From: Niveispirillum sp943370215
Lineage (GTDB): Bacteria; Pseudomonadota; Alphaproteobacteria; Azospirillales; Azospirillaceae
Direction of reading: 5' to 3'
DNA: 64,000 nucleotides
NCBI GenBank assembly: GCA_943370215.1
Contig: CALRQC020000026.1
Coordinates: forward strand, 25,084-89,083
Position 1 is the first letter of the stretch, and each line of letters begins with the position of its first letter. A program made the translations under genes and the position numbers. The notes beneath the pieces are model-generated. The model was not told the origin of the DNA and searched no databases. It saw nothing but the letters and a program-made list of their open reading frames with translations. Of this stretch, positions 46,301 through 61,300 are shown in pieces.

Positions 46301-49300
46301 GGGCAAGGATGCCGGCCTGTTCGTCAACACCACGGGCAACCTGACCATTGCCGGCGATGTGCGGGTCACTGACGGCGCGGTCAGCAAGGCCGGCAACACC
46401 ACGGCCAATGCTGATATTATCCTGACCGCTGGCGGTTCGGTGAAGACGGCCGACGGGGTGGCCATCTATGGCGATGCCCCCGTCGTCAAGTCGGGCGGTG
46501 AGGTGAGCCTGAGTGTGGAGGGCAACAAGGGTCTGGTAGAGGTGGAGGCGCAGGGCAATATCGCGCTCACCGCCTTCTCCCTGGACAATGCCAGCAGCTC
46601 CCTTTCCATCGGCAAGGTGATTTCCGCCCAGGGCGATGTGCGGATCAGCGCCGAACATGGCATCAATGGCAGCAAGGCCACCATCAGCGGCAATATCGTG
46701 CAGTTGGATGCGTCGGCTGGCTTCATCAATGCCAAGCTGGACAGCAATATCCTGGGGACCGGCGGCTTTGCCGCGCGTGGTGCCCTGGGGGTGGAGATTA
46801 CGGAGACCAGTGGCGATCTGGTGCTGATCGCCCCGACCCTGTGGGACGGCGACATCTCGGTGGAGGCGGCCAAGGGCAATGTGCTGCTGACGGCGGCCGA
46901 CGGGTCGATCCGCGACGGGATCGACGAGGTGGCCGCCAACCGCAGCGCCGATGCGGCGCTGCGCACCAAGCTGGATCAGGCCGGCATTTCCCAGTTGCGG
47001 CGTGATTATGCGCTGTCGCCGGGGCTGGCCCGCTTCCTGTTCCCGCATCTGGATGTCCGCGCCTCCGATGGCAATGGCCAGACGGAGCAGGTGAATGTCT
47101 CCGGCGTGGAGGTGAAGCTGGTCGCCAATGGCGCCACCGGTCAGGTCGGGCGGGTCTCCGGCATCACCGTCATCAACAATCCCGCCAATTTCGAGGCGTT
47201 GACCACCGAACAGCGCCAAGCCCTGGCCAATGCTGGTGCCGGCGACATTATCGGTGTCAGCTACGAGCTGTATGAATATGTCGGTACCGACCGCAACACC
47301 GACCTGACCCGCATCACCCCGGTTTCCGGCACCACGCTGGTGGCCGATCTGGCCAGCGGCAACGTCTATCGCTATGTCGGGGCGGCGGGACGCGAAGTGT
47401 CGCTGGCCACTGTTGATTATGCCAAGAGCGCCGATTGGGCACTGGTGAAGGATATCACCTTCGCCAGCTTTACCCAGTCGCCCCAGGAAGGGCGCTATTA
47501 CAGCGACTACAAGAATGCCGATCAGTTCGCTGATGCCGGCCAGTGGCGCCGCATCACCACCGACATTGTGACGGGGACCGACCGCAAGACGGTGCAGAAC
47601 GCCTCCCTGGCCACCGGCAACACGGTGCGGGTGCAGTATAGTTCTGCGGAATACGGCCTCTATCGCTATATCGGCCCGGCCGCGACGGTGGATCTGGCCA
47701 AGCAGGAATTCAGCGATACCAGCCGCTGGGTGCGTCTGACCGCCGATCACAACACCAATGACGGGGTGGTGGCTCTGAAGAAGGGTGAGCTTGTCGCTAA
47801 CCGCTTCACCATCGAAAGCCTGACCCTGCAGGTGTTCGACGATATCGATGTCACCGCCACGGGCACCGTGTCGGCCATTGGTGACAAGGTGGCGCTGCAA
47901 AGTGCCGGCAATCTGAAGGTGGGCAGCATCGTTGGCGGCGGGGATATCCGCGTCATTGCCGATGGTGACATCACCCTGGATGCCGGCGGCGAGATGCTGG
48001 CCCGCAAGGCCAACTCCAACATCTATGTGGCAGCCACCGGCTCGCTGCATCTGAATTCCGGTTCCGCCATCAGCGCCGGTGCGGCCTTCGACACCGCCAG
48101 CGGCACGCCTGTGCCGGTGCTGACCGGGGAACAGGCCACCTTGCGGCTGGTCGCCGGGGACGAGATGTATCTGGGCGGCTCGCTGTCGGCCAGCCGCACC
48201 ATCACGCTGGATGCCGGCAAGTCCACCGATGATTTCGCCAGCTATTTCGACAGCCTGCCGGGCCGGAACATCACCAGCCTGGCGCCGGATGCGGCGACGG
48301 CCGCTGCCCTGGATAAGGGGAATGTCGCGGCCCCGGTTGCCGACGCGTTGTCTGCTGCCGGCAAGTCGGTCAGCGGGCTCAGCGTGCGCACGGTGGAAGC
48401 TGGCAAGCGCTGGGTGCTGACGGCCGGCGATGGCAATCGCTATATGGCGGTCATGGAAGATGCCAATGGCGACGGCGTGGCTGAGAGCCTGCGCCTGCAG
48501 ACGGCCCATGTGCTGACCGGTCAGCGGGGTTATGGCATCCTGCTGACGGGGACCATCACCACCCTGTCGCGCGATGCCGATCTGTCCTTGCAGTCCAAGG
48601 ATGATGTGATCATCCGTGGCAATATCAATCTGGCCAATACCGGATCGGACCTGACCCTGGAATCCCACAAGTGGGTTTACTGGGAAGGTCTGTCCAATGT
48701 TGCCGGCAATATCGCCATTTACGGTGGCATCGACCGCAATGGCCTGGAACTGATCGATAAGAACGGGGCCAATGCCGCCGGGCAGAGCGTCTATATCGAC
48801 GCCACCTCCAATCTGGTCACCACCGGGGCCGGCACCAATGTGCTGATCGCCGGGTCCAAGGACGTGGCTGTTTACGGCAATATCGTTGCCGGTGGCCGCC
48901 TTGGCACCAATGGTGTCACCTATGCAGGGGCGGATTCCGCCGTCACCATCAATGCCGGCCAGCAGGTGATGATCGCCGGTGGCGTATCGGCGGCTGCCGC
49001 CGTCAATCTGTCCGGTGGCAAGGCCGGCAGCGATGATGCCGGCCTGTCCGTGCTGGTCACCAGCACCGGGGGCCTGACCAGCGGCGGGTTGGCCAAGTCC
49101 ACCCAGTCGCCGGGCGTGCGCGTGGTGGGTGCCGATGATGTGCGCATCATGGGCCGCATCCTGGCCGGCGCAGAGGTCAGCCAGAACCTGGATGACAAGG
49201 GTAACCTGCTGTCTGAAACCATCACCTGGTCGCGGACCCCGGCCACGGCCCATCTGCAGGCCGGCGGGGTGCTGTATCTCGGCGGTCTGGCCACCACGCA

Positions 49301-52300
49301 GGCGGGCGGTACCACAGAGGTCGGCGGTATCGTCCGCGCCAACAACCGGATCGAACTGGTGGGGACCGGCGGCATCCAGATGCCGGGTGGCGCCGAACTG
49401 ATCGTTACCGGCCGTGACGGCAGCATCGATATCCTCAGCGGCGTCAACCCGTCGCTGCTGGGCCTGATCGTTGCCGGCGGGGATGTGCAGGATGTGCGCG
49501 ATGCGGCCGGCAATATGCTGGGCCGCCGCGTGACCCTGGAAGATGGCCAGTCCACCATCCGCATCGAAAGCAAGGCTGGCCTGACCATTGGTCAGGATAT
49601 CTCTGCCGGCCGCAGCATTGATCTGGTGGCGGCGGGCAGCATTGACCTTCAGGGCTCTGCGTCCCTGACCACCCGGTCGGCCCGCAGTGCGGTGACGCTG
49701 ACCACGCCGGGCTCCATCAACATCATGGCCTCCGGTTGGGCGCATGAACTGGCGGCGATGGGCTTTGTTGCCACCGCCGATGGCCGGTTGGCCCAGGATG
49801 TCACCCTGAAGGTCCGTGTGCAGAAGGCAGGGCAGACGCTGGAAGCCGCCATCCTGGTGGCTGCGGCCGATACAAAGACCAACAAGGGCTTGGCCGATCT
49901 GGTGGCCGATGTGCAGGCTGCCATCGCCAAGGCGCTGTGGACGGTCACCGCCTCGGATACCGGCAGCCCGGCCGTGGGCAGCAAGCTGGCCACGGCCAGC
50001 GATGTGCCGGAATTGACGGCCCGCCTGCGCGATGGCCGGCTGCTGCTGACCAGTTCCTATGACTTCTCTCTGCTGGGCGGTTCCTCCCAGGCCGCCCTGC
50101 TGGGTCTGACCCAGCTTGCGGGGGCTGATGTGGCTGCCAATGGCCGCTATGCCATCAATGCTTCAACCCAGGACAGCACGGTCCTGCTGCAGGCGGGGGC
50201 CACGGGCACGCTGAAGGTCGATGGCCATGTGCTGTCGTACCGTTCCCTTGCTTTTGCCCCGGATGGTGCCAAGGGCGGCAGCCTGCAGCTTGGTGCCTCC
50301 GGTGTGCTGGAGAGCCTGTCCGGCACTGTCGTTCTGGCGCCGGCTGCTGACAGCACCATTGCCGGTACCATCATTGCCCGCGGCCGCAATGCGGATATCG
50401 AGATCAATGCCACGGCCGGTCTGACGCTGACCGGCAGCCTGATCGCCCAGGATGATGTGCGCCTGAATGCGCGCAGCATCACCACCGGCCCGACGGCCAG
50501 CATCCAGACCCTGGATGCCGATGGCCGGATCGAACTGGCAGCGACCGGTGACGTGCTGATCAACAGCACCATCGGGGGCGTGGCAAACCCCGCCCTGCGC
50601 CTGTTGTCCATCACCAGCACCACGGGCAATGTCACCATTGCCAAGGAAGCAGGTCGTCTGATCACCGGGGCGGAACTGCGTATCGATGGTGAAACTGTCA
50701 GCATCGATGGCGTTATCACCAGCACGCGCCTTACCCCCAGCACGTCGGATTACGAGGTATCCATCACCTCTGGCACCATGGCGGTGGCTGGCAGCTTCAA
50801 CATTGCCGGTTCGCTTTCGCTGACGTCGCGCGGGGTGCTGCGCATCACCAATTCCGATCTGGCGCTGACCGGCAGCGGCCAGCGGCTACGTCTGGCCTCG
50901 CAAAGCGATGTGCTGATCGGCAATACCGCCCCGCAGGCCGGTCAGGCCCAGGGCAATGCCGTGGTGATCGCGGTCAAGGGTGATCTGGAGATCGAGGCCG
51001 GCGGCAATCTGGTTGTGGGTTACAACGCCTTCGTTCTCTCCAGTGTGGATGATGCCAACATCACCCTGACCGGCGGCAATATCGACATTGTTGGTGTCGT
51101 CGCCGCCGGCCAGACCATGCGCAGCGATGGTTCCCAGGCCTGGACCGGCCGCAATGGCAGCGTGAAACTGAGTGCTACTGGCCATGTGGCGTTGGGGGGC
51201 GACGGGTTGGGCGCCCAGGGGGCGATCACCAGCCAGGGGGGCAACCTGCTCTCCTCTTCCAGCATCGCCATCCGTTCCGGTGCCGATAATGCGGGGCTGG
51301 GTTTTGTCCTCTCGGAGAAGTCCGCTGTGCGGGTGCTGCCCGACGGGGATGGGGCCTTTACCGCCACGGCATCGGCCAACATCTCTTTGCTGACCGACGG
51401 CAATGCCCAGATCATCGGCGCGATTGCCGCCGACAAGGGCGATGGCGAGGTGTCGCTGACCAGCAATGGGCTGATGTATCTGGGCGGTCTGATCAGTGCC
51501 CAGCAGCAATTGACCGTGGTGGGTGGCAACCACTCCTCCGGGGTGGGCCTGCTGGTGCGCGGTGTCACCCAGACCAGCCAGAGCGGCTGGGACGGGGCTG
51601 GCCAGATCTCCACCTCTTCGACCGGCCGCATCACCCTGCGGTCTGCCGACAAGATCCAGATCGATGGACGCGTCGGCGTCACCCGCACGGTGGATAATGT
51701 CACCCGTGCCGTGACCGACAAGATCGATATCGGCAGCGGCAGCACCGGCGTGACCATCAACGGAACTGTCGACGCGGCCAACCGCATCACCGTCAATGGC
51801 GGCAATGTCACCGTCAATGCCGGCGGGCGGGTGCGTGCTTGGGCAACCGGGTCTGAAACACGCATCCAGGCGGCGGATACGCTGCTGGTGGCGGCGGCCA
51901 AGGACGGCCTCAATCCCGGTCAGGTGCGGGCGAACGCCCTGGTGCATCTGATGGCTGGCCGTCTGTGGATGGCGGGGACGGTGCAACTGGATGCGGCGAC
52001 CGGTGATGCGCTGCTCAGCGCTTCCAACAGCGTCACCGTTACCGGCAATATCGAGACGGAAGACCGGATCGATATCCAGGCGGGTGTTGACCTGTCAGGC
52101 ACGGCGCTGGCCACCGTGGAAGCGGGTATTGCCGTTGCCAATCTGACCGGTGGCACCATCACGCTGCGCAACCAGGGTGTGCTGTCGACGCCCGGCACGG
52201 TGGCGCTGCGGGCTGGCGGGGATGTGAATGTTAATGCCGATGCCAGCGTCGCGGGGACGCGCAGCGTCTCCACACCGGTCGTGGTGACCAAGCAGCGCAC

Positions 52301-55300
52301 CGTGCAGATTCAGACCGGCACCCGCGATGTGGCGATCGGCACCATCAATGTGTCGGAAATCACCTGGGTGGATACGGCTGTCACCAAGCAGGTGGGCACC
52401 GAACGTGTGCAGGTGGGTACCGAATTCCACACGTTGGATGCCACCCTGACCCAGGTTGGCTATTTCAATGCCGCTGGCGGCACCTTCCGGGAGTACTTTG
52501 TCGAAGGACGGGATTACCGGAATGACCAGATCGATTGGGCCGGCATTTCCGCCAAGCTGGGCCTTACCATCGTTGCCCCGTCCGGCGATTACACCAGTGC
52601 CAATTACAAGCAGTTCCACGAACTGACCAATGACCAACAGGCCGTGGTGCTGGCAGCACTGGGCTATATGCCGCTGTTCGACTTCACCTATGCCAATGCC
52701 CAGACCACGCGCACCATCAACGGTGTGACCACCACGGGGGCCTGGACGCCGGATTGGGCGTCCAACAGCCAGGTGATCTACCGCGTGGATGTGGATGGTT
52801 GGCGCGACCGCTTCATCCGGATGCCCCAGGGGTCACAGGCTGATGTGCTGCGTGTGGTCACCCAGGGGGAAACCAAATACCTGACCGGCGATACCACGCT
52901 GGACGGTTCCAACAATGGCGGCCGCTTCGTCACGGCCGATCAGTTGCCATTGACCGGCAATGGCGAACTGGTGGCCCAGTACCATGATGCCGCTTCGCTG
53001 GATTACACGCAGAAGGGCTCCACCCTGGTCGGGGCGACCAGCAATAACGGCGCGGCTCCGCACACGACCACCAATGCCTATACAGGTGCCACCAGCACCG
53101 CCAATGTCGGCAGCAAGTGGGGTGACCGGATTGAGGTGAAGGATACCGACAACACGGCCGCCTATTGGGAGACCAGCTATAAGAATGACACGGGCAACCG
53201 TATCTTCACGGTTGTCTCTACCGACGCGGTGCTGGGCAGCGGGAATGTGACGCTGGAGCGCGCGCCGGAATGGACCTATGCGCGCAACGACAGCGGCACC
53301 ACGCAGATGGCCGATCCGCGTGCCGGCCAATCGACGGCCAGCCGCGACACCAACACCGTTTTGATCCCGCGTGCCTATGCCGCCGCGCTGACCGGCGATA
53401 CGGCCTCTCTGGTGATGACGGGTGCGACCACGCACAATGATGTTCTGGTGGGTCGTTATGCCTATTGGGACCGCTGGGTTCATATTTTTGAGGATGAGCA
53501 GGACGACGACAATGAAAGCGGCGTCCGCGACGATGGCATCGATGACGAGGATTATCCGAAATTCGACCCGACCCTGTTTGATGGGCTGCAAGGGCTGAAG
53601 GACGCCAAGTATAGCGGCTTCAGTCTTTATGACTGGATCACCTCACCGCGGTTCCATAACCGCCCCGACCTGCCCACCGACTATGACCAGTATAAGGTGG
53701 AAGGCTGGGTGCATTATGACACGTTCTTGGGCATCAGAACCGGTGACTCCCATTTCTTCGACGTTTCTGCCCGGAACAAGATTCTGGTCAACATCACCGA
53801 GGACCAGCACGATTACACCTATGACTGGACCTCGACGACCAAGGATGTGAGGGTCCAGCGTACCCAGCAGACCTATCAGATGGTCGGCAATAGTGCCGCC
53901 ATCTACGATTACCGTCCCGTCTATGAAACCAACACCACCCAGGTGGCGGTGGAACAGACGCGCAGCCTGACCAAATATGAACAGCAGGCCGTGCTGTCGC
54001 CGCAGACCCAGCTTTATTCGGAACGCGATCTGGTGGATGGCGGGCTGCGTCCATCCGCGTCCTTCGGGGCGAATTCCATCACTGCGGGCACGGTGACGAT
54101 CGAAGCTGGCGGCAACACCAGCATCAGCGGGATGTTGCAGGCGACAACCGGTTCCCTGAGCGTCACCACCGGCCGCGACCTGGGCGTGCAGGGCGTGGTG
54201 CCGGACGGGGCTGCCGCCAATACCCTGGCATCCCAGTCCAAGCTGATCGCCAAGGATCAGGTTTCGCTGACCATCGGCCGCAATCTGGACCTGGCTGAAT
54301 CCTCCCTGGTCACCACCACGGCGACCAATGGCAATGTCACCATCAGCAGCACCGGCAACGCGGTACTGGGTGGGGAGATTGAAACGCAACAGACGGTGAT
54401 GGTGAAAGCTGGCGCCGATATCAACCTGAGCGGCCGGGTGGAGGCGCAGAACAGCGTCACCATCTCTGCCGGCGATGCCAGCCTGTCACCCGGCGGCTTT
54501 GGCGGTATTACAGGCGACGTGACGGCGGATATCCGTGCCACGGCTGTCGGCGGCGACATCACGCTGCAGACGGGCCAGTATGGCGGTAATATCCGCCTGG
54601 ATGGGTCGGCGCTGACAGCGCAGGACACGGTGCAACTGACCGCCCAGTCCGGCACCATCGTGGCCACCACGACCGGCGAGGCCGGTATCACCGCCAGCCA
54701 GGCGGATAGTGCCGCCGTCATCCATGCCAAGCTTTTGCAGGCGACGGCGGAACGCGGCATCGCCGTGGGCACGGCGGTGGATGATCTGGATCTGACCCTG
54801 ACCAGTGCCGGTGACATTGTGATCGGCGAGGCTGATGACGTCACCCTGCGGTCGGTCACGGCGGCTGACGGTGCTGTCATTGCCACCATCAATGGGCGCG
54901 CCACCGTGGCATCCGTGCGCACGCTGGGCACCAGCGACCGCAATGATATCACCATCACCACCCGCCGCGTTGGCAACGCCGATAATGATATCACCCTCGC
55001 CAATGGCGGCACCCTTTCCGCCGGCGGTCAGGGTGATGTCAGCCTGGATGCCTGGGGTTCCATTACCAACAGCGCCAACGCCATCAAGGCCGACGCCCTG
55101 ACCATGACGACGCAGGGTGCTGTCGATGTGAAGACCGACGTGGCCAGCCTGTCGGTGACGACGAACGCGGCAGCCAACGTCTCCATCCAGCAGGCGGCGA
55201 CGGCCCTGCTGGTGAACAACGCCAGCATCCTGAATGGGTCGTTGACCATCAATGCCGGTGCCGGTGTTGAACTGGTGGATGTGCGGCTGCGTACCAATGC

Positions 55301-58300
55301 CGATGCCAATGACGTCACGGTGACGGCGCAGGGCGATATCGGCGTGCGCAGCATCGTTGCCGGCGTTTACGCCAAAACGGCGGGTGATGTCCCGACGGCA
55401 GGCGGCGGGGCGGATAATGGCGTCACCTCGCTGGGCGATGTGACGCTGACCTCCGTGACCGGCTCCATCACGGAGACGTTCACGGATGCCGATGTGGATC
55501 TGGTGGCGGACCGGCTGACCCTCTCGGCCGCAACCGGCATCAGCGGTCTGGAACTGGCGGTCAATACGCTGGCCAGCGTCCGCACCACCAGCGGCGATAT
55601 CATCCTGTCCGATGTGGACGGGGTTGGGGAACGCACACCGGGTCTGAAGGTGGAATCCGTCTCCACCGCGCTGACCGGTGGCTATAGTGTTTCGATCACC
55701 GCAGCCAATGCCCTGATGGTCGGTTCCACCACCGCAACGGCGCCTGCCATCACCGGCGATAAGATCAGCCTGACCAGCAGCGACGGCAATGTCCAGGTAC
55801 TGCGCCCGACCAGCGGTGAGGCCCTGTCATATACCAGTGCTGTCAGCTTCAACGCCGGCAAGGTTTTGCAGCTCTACCGCTTCTTTGAAGCGCCGGAGAC
55901 GGTCAGCTACCGTGCCGGTTCCTATTTCGATTTCGATCTGCCGGCCACCATCACCTCCAACAACATCATTCTGGATACCGGTCGTATCCTGACGTTCGAT
56001 GGGGTGTTGACGGCCCGTAACCGGCTGGAACTGGCTTCCGGCACCAATGTCTTCGTCAAGGGGGATATCCGCGCCATCGGTGGCGGGACTATCGACAAGC
56101 TGATCATCCGTGCGGCGGGGGATCAGGCCATTTCCCGCGCGGTGGATACCAACGCGGCCGGTGTAGGGGCGCTGAACCTGACATCGCAGGAAACGGGCTT
56201 CATCAACCTGCAGGTCACCGGCATCGACGCCACCAATTTCGAACTGCGGGCCAAGCGGGATATTTTTGTCGATACCGTGGACAATCTGACCCTGACCGGC
56301 TTCATCGGGGGTCTGGAAGGGTTCGACCCCGCCCGGAATGTCACCCTGGATACGGAAGGCACGCTGTCCGTGCTGGGTGGCATCGTCTCTGCCAACACCA
56401 GTGATGGCAGGATCACCCTGCGTGCCGATGCCATCAGCACGGCCACCAGCGCGGTCTTCATCGCCAAGGGCCTGGATGCGCAGGCGCGCGGGGCCATCGG
56501 CCTGAATACGCTGGTCGGGGAATTGTGGGCGGTCTCCACCGGTACCGGGGCAATCACCGTCAATGAATCCGATGCTATCGATCTGCGCACGGTGAAGGCC
56601 AATGATGGTGGCATCTCCATCATGGCCGGTGGCACGCTGAATGTGCACAATGTCTGGACCGTGGTGGACGCGGCAGCCAACAACATCACCCTGCGCACCA
56701 CCGGTGACATGAATGTCGACCGGGTGGAAGCTGGGGAGGCAGCCGGTGCGGAGAAGCAGCACGCCAGCGTCACGCTGGATGCGGCCGGCACCATCGCCGA
56801 GATGGCGGATTACGACAATAACGCTGTCGATGTGGCGGGCCGTACTGTCACCATCCTGGGCACCACCACGGCACCCCCGGTGCTGGCCACCACCACCAAC
56901 GGCTTTGGCACCGGGTCGGAACTGGAGATCCTGTACACCGCCGCCACCGGCGGTCTGGTGACGGGTGCAACCACAGTGACCAGCACGCCCAGCATTCCCA
57001 GCAGCGGTGACGTGCGCCTGGTGATGCCGGACCGCGCGCCGGGCCCGCTGACCCTGACCGCCAATGACGGCGGCAGCCTGACCATCATCGATCTGAAGAC
57101 CCATGATGGCGACGATCTGACCCTGACCGCCACCGATGATCTGGTGGTGGTGGTGCCGCTTGATGTCGGCAGTGGCGACATCACGCTCAACGCCACCCAT
57201 GATCTGACCCTGGGCGGCAAGGTCACGGCCAGTGACCTGACGGTGACCGCCGGTGGTAATCTGACCATGACCACGGCGGTGCATAACCTGAACGCCACGG
57301 TGAATAACGGGGCCAACCTGACGGTTTTCCAGACCGGTGATCTGGTGGTCGATCGGCTGAACCTGAGCGGCGGCGATGTCACCATCGCCGCGTCGGGTAC
57401 CGTCACTATCAATAATATCATCGGCAATGCCGGCACCGTGCGCATCACCACCAGCAGCGGCGATATCGTCATCACCGCGCTGCCGGGGGCCGGTTTGGTG
57501 GTGCTGGATTCAGCCGGCGGGGTGCGCGCCACGCTGGAGGCGGACAGCCTGTCCATCACCGCCAACGGTGCCATCAATGTGGTGGAAAGCGACGGCGTGG
57601 TGATCGACAACATCACCCAGAAGGCGGCCGGCGCTGCCATCGATGTCCGCACCACCAGCGGTAACCTGACCGTCAACGGTGCGCTCAGCACCACGGCGGG
57701 GGCCGCCATCAATCTGCGCTCCGGCAGCAGCGGCAACCTGTCGCTGAACCAGACCGTCAGCACGGTTGGCGGCAATGTCAGCCTGATCGCCGGCGGCAAC
57801 CTGTCCCTTTCTGCCCAGGGTGATATCAGCACGGGCGGCGGTGCCGTCAACCTGACCGCCACCGGCACCGTGTCGCTGACCCATGAAACCTATGTCGATG
57901 CCGGCAGCGGTGAAATCGACGTGGTGGGCGGCGGCAATGTCAGGATCGGCAAGCTGCGCAGCACCACCACCGGGGAGGTGGAGGTGCGCAGCACCGGTGG
58001 TGCCGTGCTGGATGCGGGTGACAGCCCGCCCGATATCGATGCCGGCAACGCGCTGGTGACCATCAGCGCCGTCGATGGTATCGGCACCACCGGCACGCTG
58101 GAAATCAATGCCGGCAAGCTGCGCGTCAGCAATAGCGGCACGGGCGTCATCGCGCTGGAAGAGGTTGATGGCGTTGAGATTGAACAACTGACCCAGGGTA
58201 GCAATGGTGCTGTGACGCTGACCACGCTGGCGGGGCGTATCGCCATCTCCGGTGCGGTCAGCACCCAGACCGGTGCACTGACCTTGACGGCAGGTTCTGC

Positions 58301-61300
58301 CACCAACGGCGGTATCCTGGTGGCTGGTGCCATCACCACGGCGGGTGGGGCAGTCAACCTGACCGCGCAGTCCAACAACATCACCCTGAAGGACAGCATC
58401 CGCGTTGCTGGTGCGGGCAATATCGCGTTGGTCGCTGATGCCGGTTCCATCCTGGTGGATCAGGCTGCCGCCGGCTGGCGGAGCAGCGCTGGTGTTTTCG
58501 ATTCCCTGATCGAAAGCAACCTGGCGAATGGCACGTTCGATGTGGATGTGGTCACCGGCCGTATCACCATCGCGCGCAACGCCGATACCAGCCTGAACGG
58601 CACCGTTCTGCGTGAAGCGACTGCCCCCTATGTCCGCACTACGGGCGGGGCGCTGACCTTGAAGGCGAAATCGGCCATTGGTGCTGCGGTTGAAGGCTTC
58701 AGCTTCAGCCCGCTGTCCCTGGTGGTGGATGCGCGCAGCGTGTCGGCCCAGTCGGCCGACCGCGATGTGGTGAAGGTTCTCACCCTGTCCGGCACGTCGG
58801 TGGGCGGCAACGGGGCCAACGGCTCCCGCGCTGGCGCCACCAATGTCAGCGCGCTGGGCGGCGGCACCATCACGGTGGACAAGGCCATCGATGGCGCGGG
58901 GCAGAACATCGTTCTGCAGGGCGATGATTTCAACATCCAGGACAGCCTGCGCAGCGTCGGCGCCGATCTGGTGATCCGCCCGCGTCAGACCGATCGCACC
59001 ATCGTCATCGGCAACATCACGACGGTGCCTGGCTCCTCCCTGCAGGTGGATAATACGGAAATCGGCAAGATCGGGGCTGGCTTCAAGCACATCATTTTCG
59101 GCAGTGACCAGGGGGCGCATACCATCCTGATCGGGGATGCCGGCGTGACGGGCGACCGCGTCACCTTCACCTCTGATCTGGTGTTGAAGACGCCGCAGAA
59201 TGGCGGGGAAGTCCATATCGATGCCGATCTGATCGGCACGAAATCCTCCCTGCAGATCTTCGGGTCCGGCCATACCGTGCATCTGGATGCCAACATCAAC
59301 CAGGATGCCAATGTCGAGATTCAGGACTCCATCGCAGTCACTGGCAACCGCACCATCAGCGCCGGGGGCAACATCACCATCGGCTCCACGGGCAACTATG
59401 TGCTGCGGGGCAATGGCACCGACGGGGGCGATTATCTGACGCTGACCGCCGGGGCCGCTGGTGACATCACCATTGGTTCCACGGTTGGTGACAATGCCAA
59501 TCTGGTAAGCGGCCTGACCGTTACGCGGGCTGACGATGTCAGCTTCCAGCGGGCTGTCACCGTGGTGGGCGACCTGACCATCAATGCAACCGGCAACGTC
59601 GTCTTCTCCGACGCGGTGACGGTGACGGGCAAGCTGACGATCCAGGGTGCCACCTCGGTGACCTTCGCACGGGGGCTGACCGTCGGCGGCGATATCCTGA
59701 TCGCGGCGAACGAGATCGACTTTAATGGCGGTGTCGGCTCCGTCCGCACCAGCGGTGCCGGCAGCATCACCCTGCGCACTGCCACCTTGTCCAACAATGT
59801 GGAGATCGGGCGTCTGGATGACAGCACGGCGGAGAATACGCTGAACCTCAGCTCCGACGATATGCGGGCGCTGGCGGATGGCTTCTCGCGGCTGACCATC
59901 GGCTATGGCGACAATATCCAGCCCTTGCTGGCCAGCGGCAATGTCCGTATCGGTGCGGTGGATGGCGGGGGGGCCACCTTCCACGATGTCACGGTGATCC
60001 GGGGGCAGAATATCGAGGTTGCGGACCTGGCCGATAGCGGCTTTGTGTTGAAGACCGACGATAATCTCAGCCTGCAGGCCTATCGCAACATCACCATTAA
60101 GAACAATGTGGTGGTGGGCGGCTATGGCGATGAAACCCACCGCCTGTGGCTCTATTCGGTGGCGGGTGCCGTTCGCCAGCAGGATAGCGGTGTCGATGCC
60201 CGTAATAGCGAGGCGATTGAGGCCCATGACCTGGAGGTGCGGGCAACCGATGGTGTCAATCTCGGTTTCCTGGCGGTTGACAATATTGATGTCACCGGGA
60301 TGGGTGAGGGGAATATCACCCTGAACCAGTTGGCGGCCGGTGGTGATGTGGCCGTGGTCAACCTGGGCCAACTGGCCGAGGCAGCGGCCGGCAATATCAA
60401 CCTGACGGCGGAAAATGGCACCATCCATGTGCTGTCCCGTGGGGATGAGGCCACCGTGCGCGCCAATGGCGCGGGCGATATCACCATCAATTCCAAGCGC
60501 AAGGACTTGCTGGTGGATGGTGGTATCCGTTCCACCACCGGCACCATCAAGCTGACCGCTGCCAACAAGATCACCATCAATGACCGGGTCTGGACGACAG
60601 AACAATCCGCCATTACCGCCACGGCGGCGGCGATTGACGTAACGGGCCGGGTTTCCAGTGAAGGTGGCCTGGTGACGGTGAAGGCGACGGCCGGGGATAT
60701 CACCATGACCGGCAATGCGATCATCCGGTCGGTTGATCCGGTGCGTGATGATGGTGCCGTTACCCTGACCGCATCCCGCAATGTGTTGCTGACCGTGGTG
60801 GAAGCGGATGGGGAAACCCGGATCACTGCCACCGACGGGTCGATCCTGGACAATCTGACCGGTGAAGCCCCGAACCTGCGGGGAGGCACCGATCTGGCGG
60901 TACTGACCGCCGGGCGCGGCATTGGCACGCCGACGGAGGATATCGACACCCAGATTGACCGTCTGGCGGCCAAGGTCAGCACCGATGGCGGCCTCTATGT
61001 CCAGGAAGTGGATGGGCTGATCATTGAATCCGACGGCGTGGTCATGGCCGGGGCCGGTGGCAATGTGGTGATCCGCACCCAGGACGGCGCCCTATCGGTC
61101 GTTGGTGACGTCATCACCCGCGGGGCGGTCGGCAATGTCCGCCTGGAAGCGCGGGAGAAGGCGGAAGCCACGGATGCCACCGTGACGATCGATGCTTCCG
61201 TCACCAGCAGCCAGGGCCATACGAGCCTGTTGAGCGATGACGACATTGTTCTGGTCAATGGTGCCCAGGTGGTGACCAATGCCACCGGCAGCAGCATCGA

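Larger units (their letters stand above)
31662..47729 (+). repeat. Scattered ~45-residue Tyr/Trp modules in the giant protein
   Basis: A module of the pattern G-D/Q-x-V-R-V, A-G-G, V-Y-x-Y-x-G, D-L, N-Y-x-D, W recurs at about 31662-31800, 32712-32849, 33771-33911, 34863-34994, 35949-36086, 37083-37223, 38655-38786, 39519-39653, 40899-41048, 45951-46058, 47340-47438 and 47592-47729. A variant follows at about 37245-37329. The modules interrupt the beta-helix repeats. The spacing of aromatic residues recalls small carbohydrate-binding modules of the CBM5/12 type; that likeness is my inference. Confidence 0.7.

Noticed and set aside
42954..49745. Antisense open frame of 2,263 codons, and similar long ones at 34194-37070, 39165-42923, 57510-60605 and 61092-63857
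   Set aside because: They lie opposite the giant gene, and their translations are His/Gly/Arg/Gln-rich without domain motifs or start signals. They are side effects of the GC-rich, repetitive sense codons.
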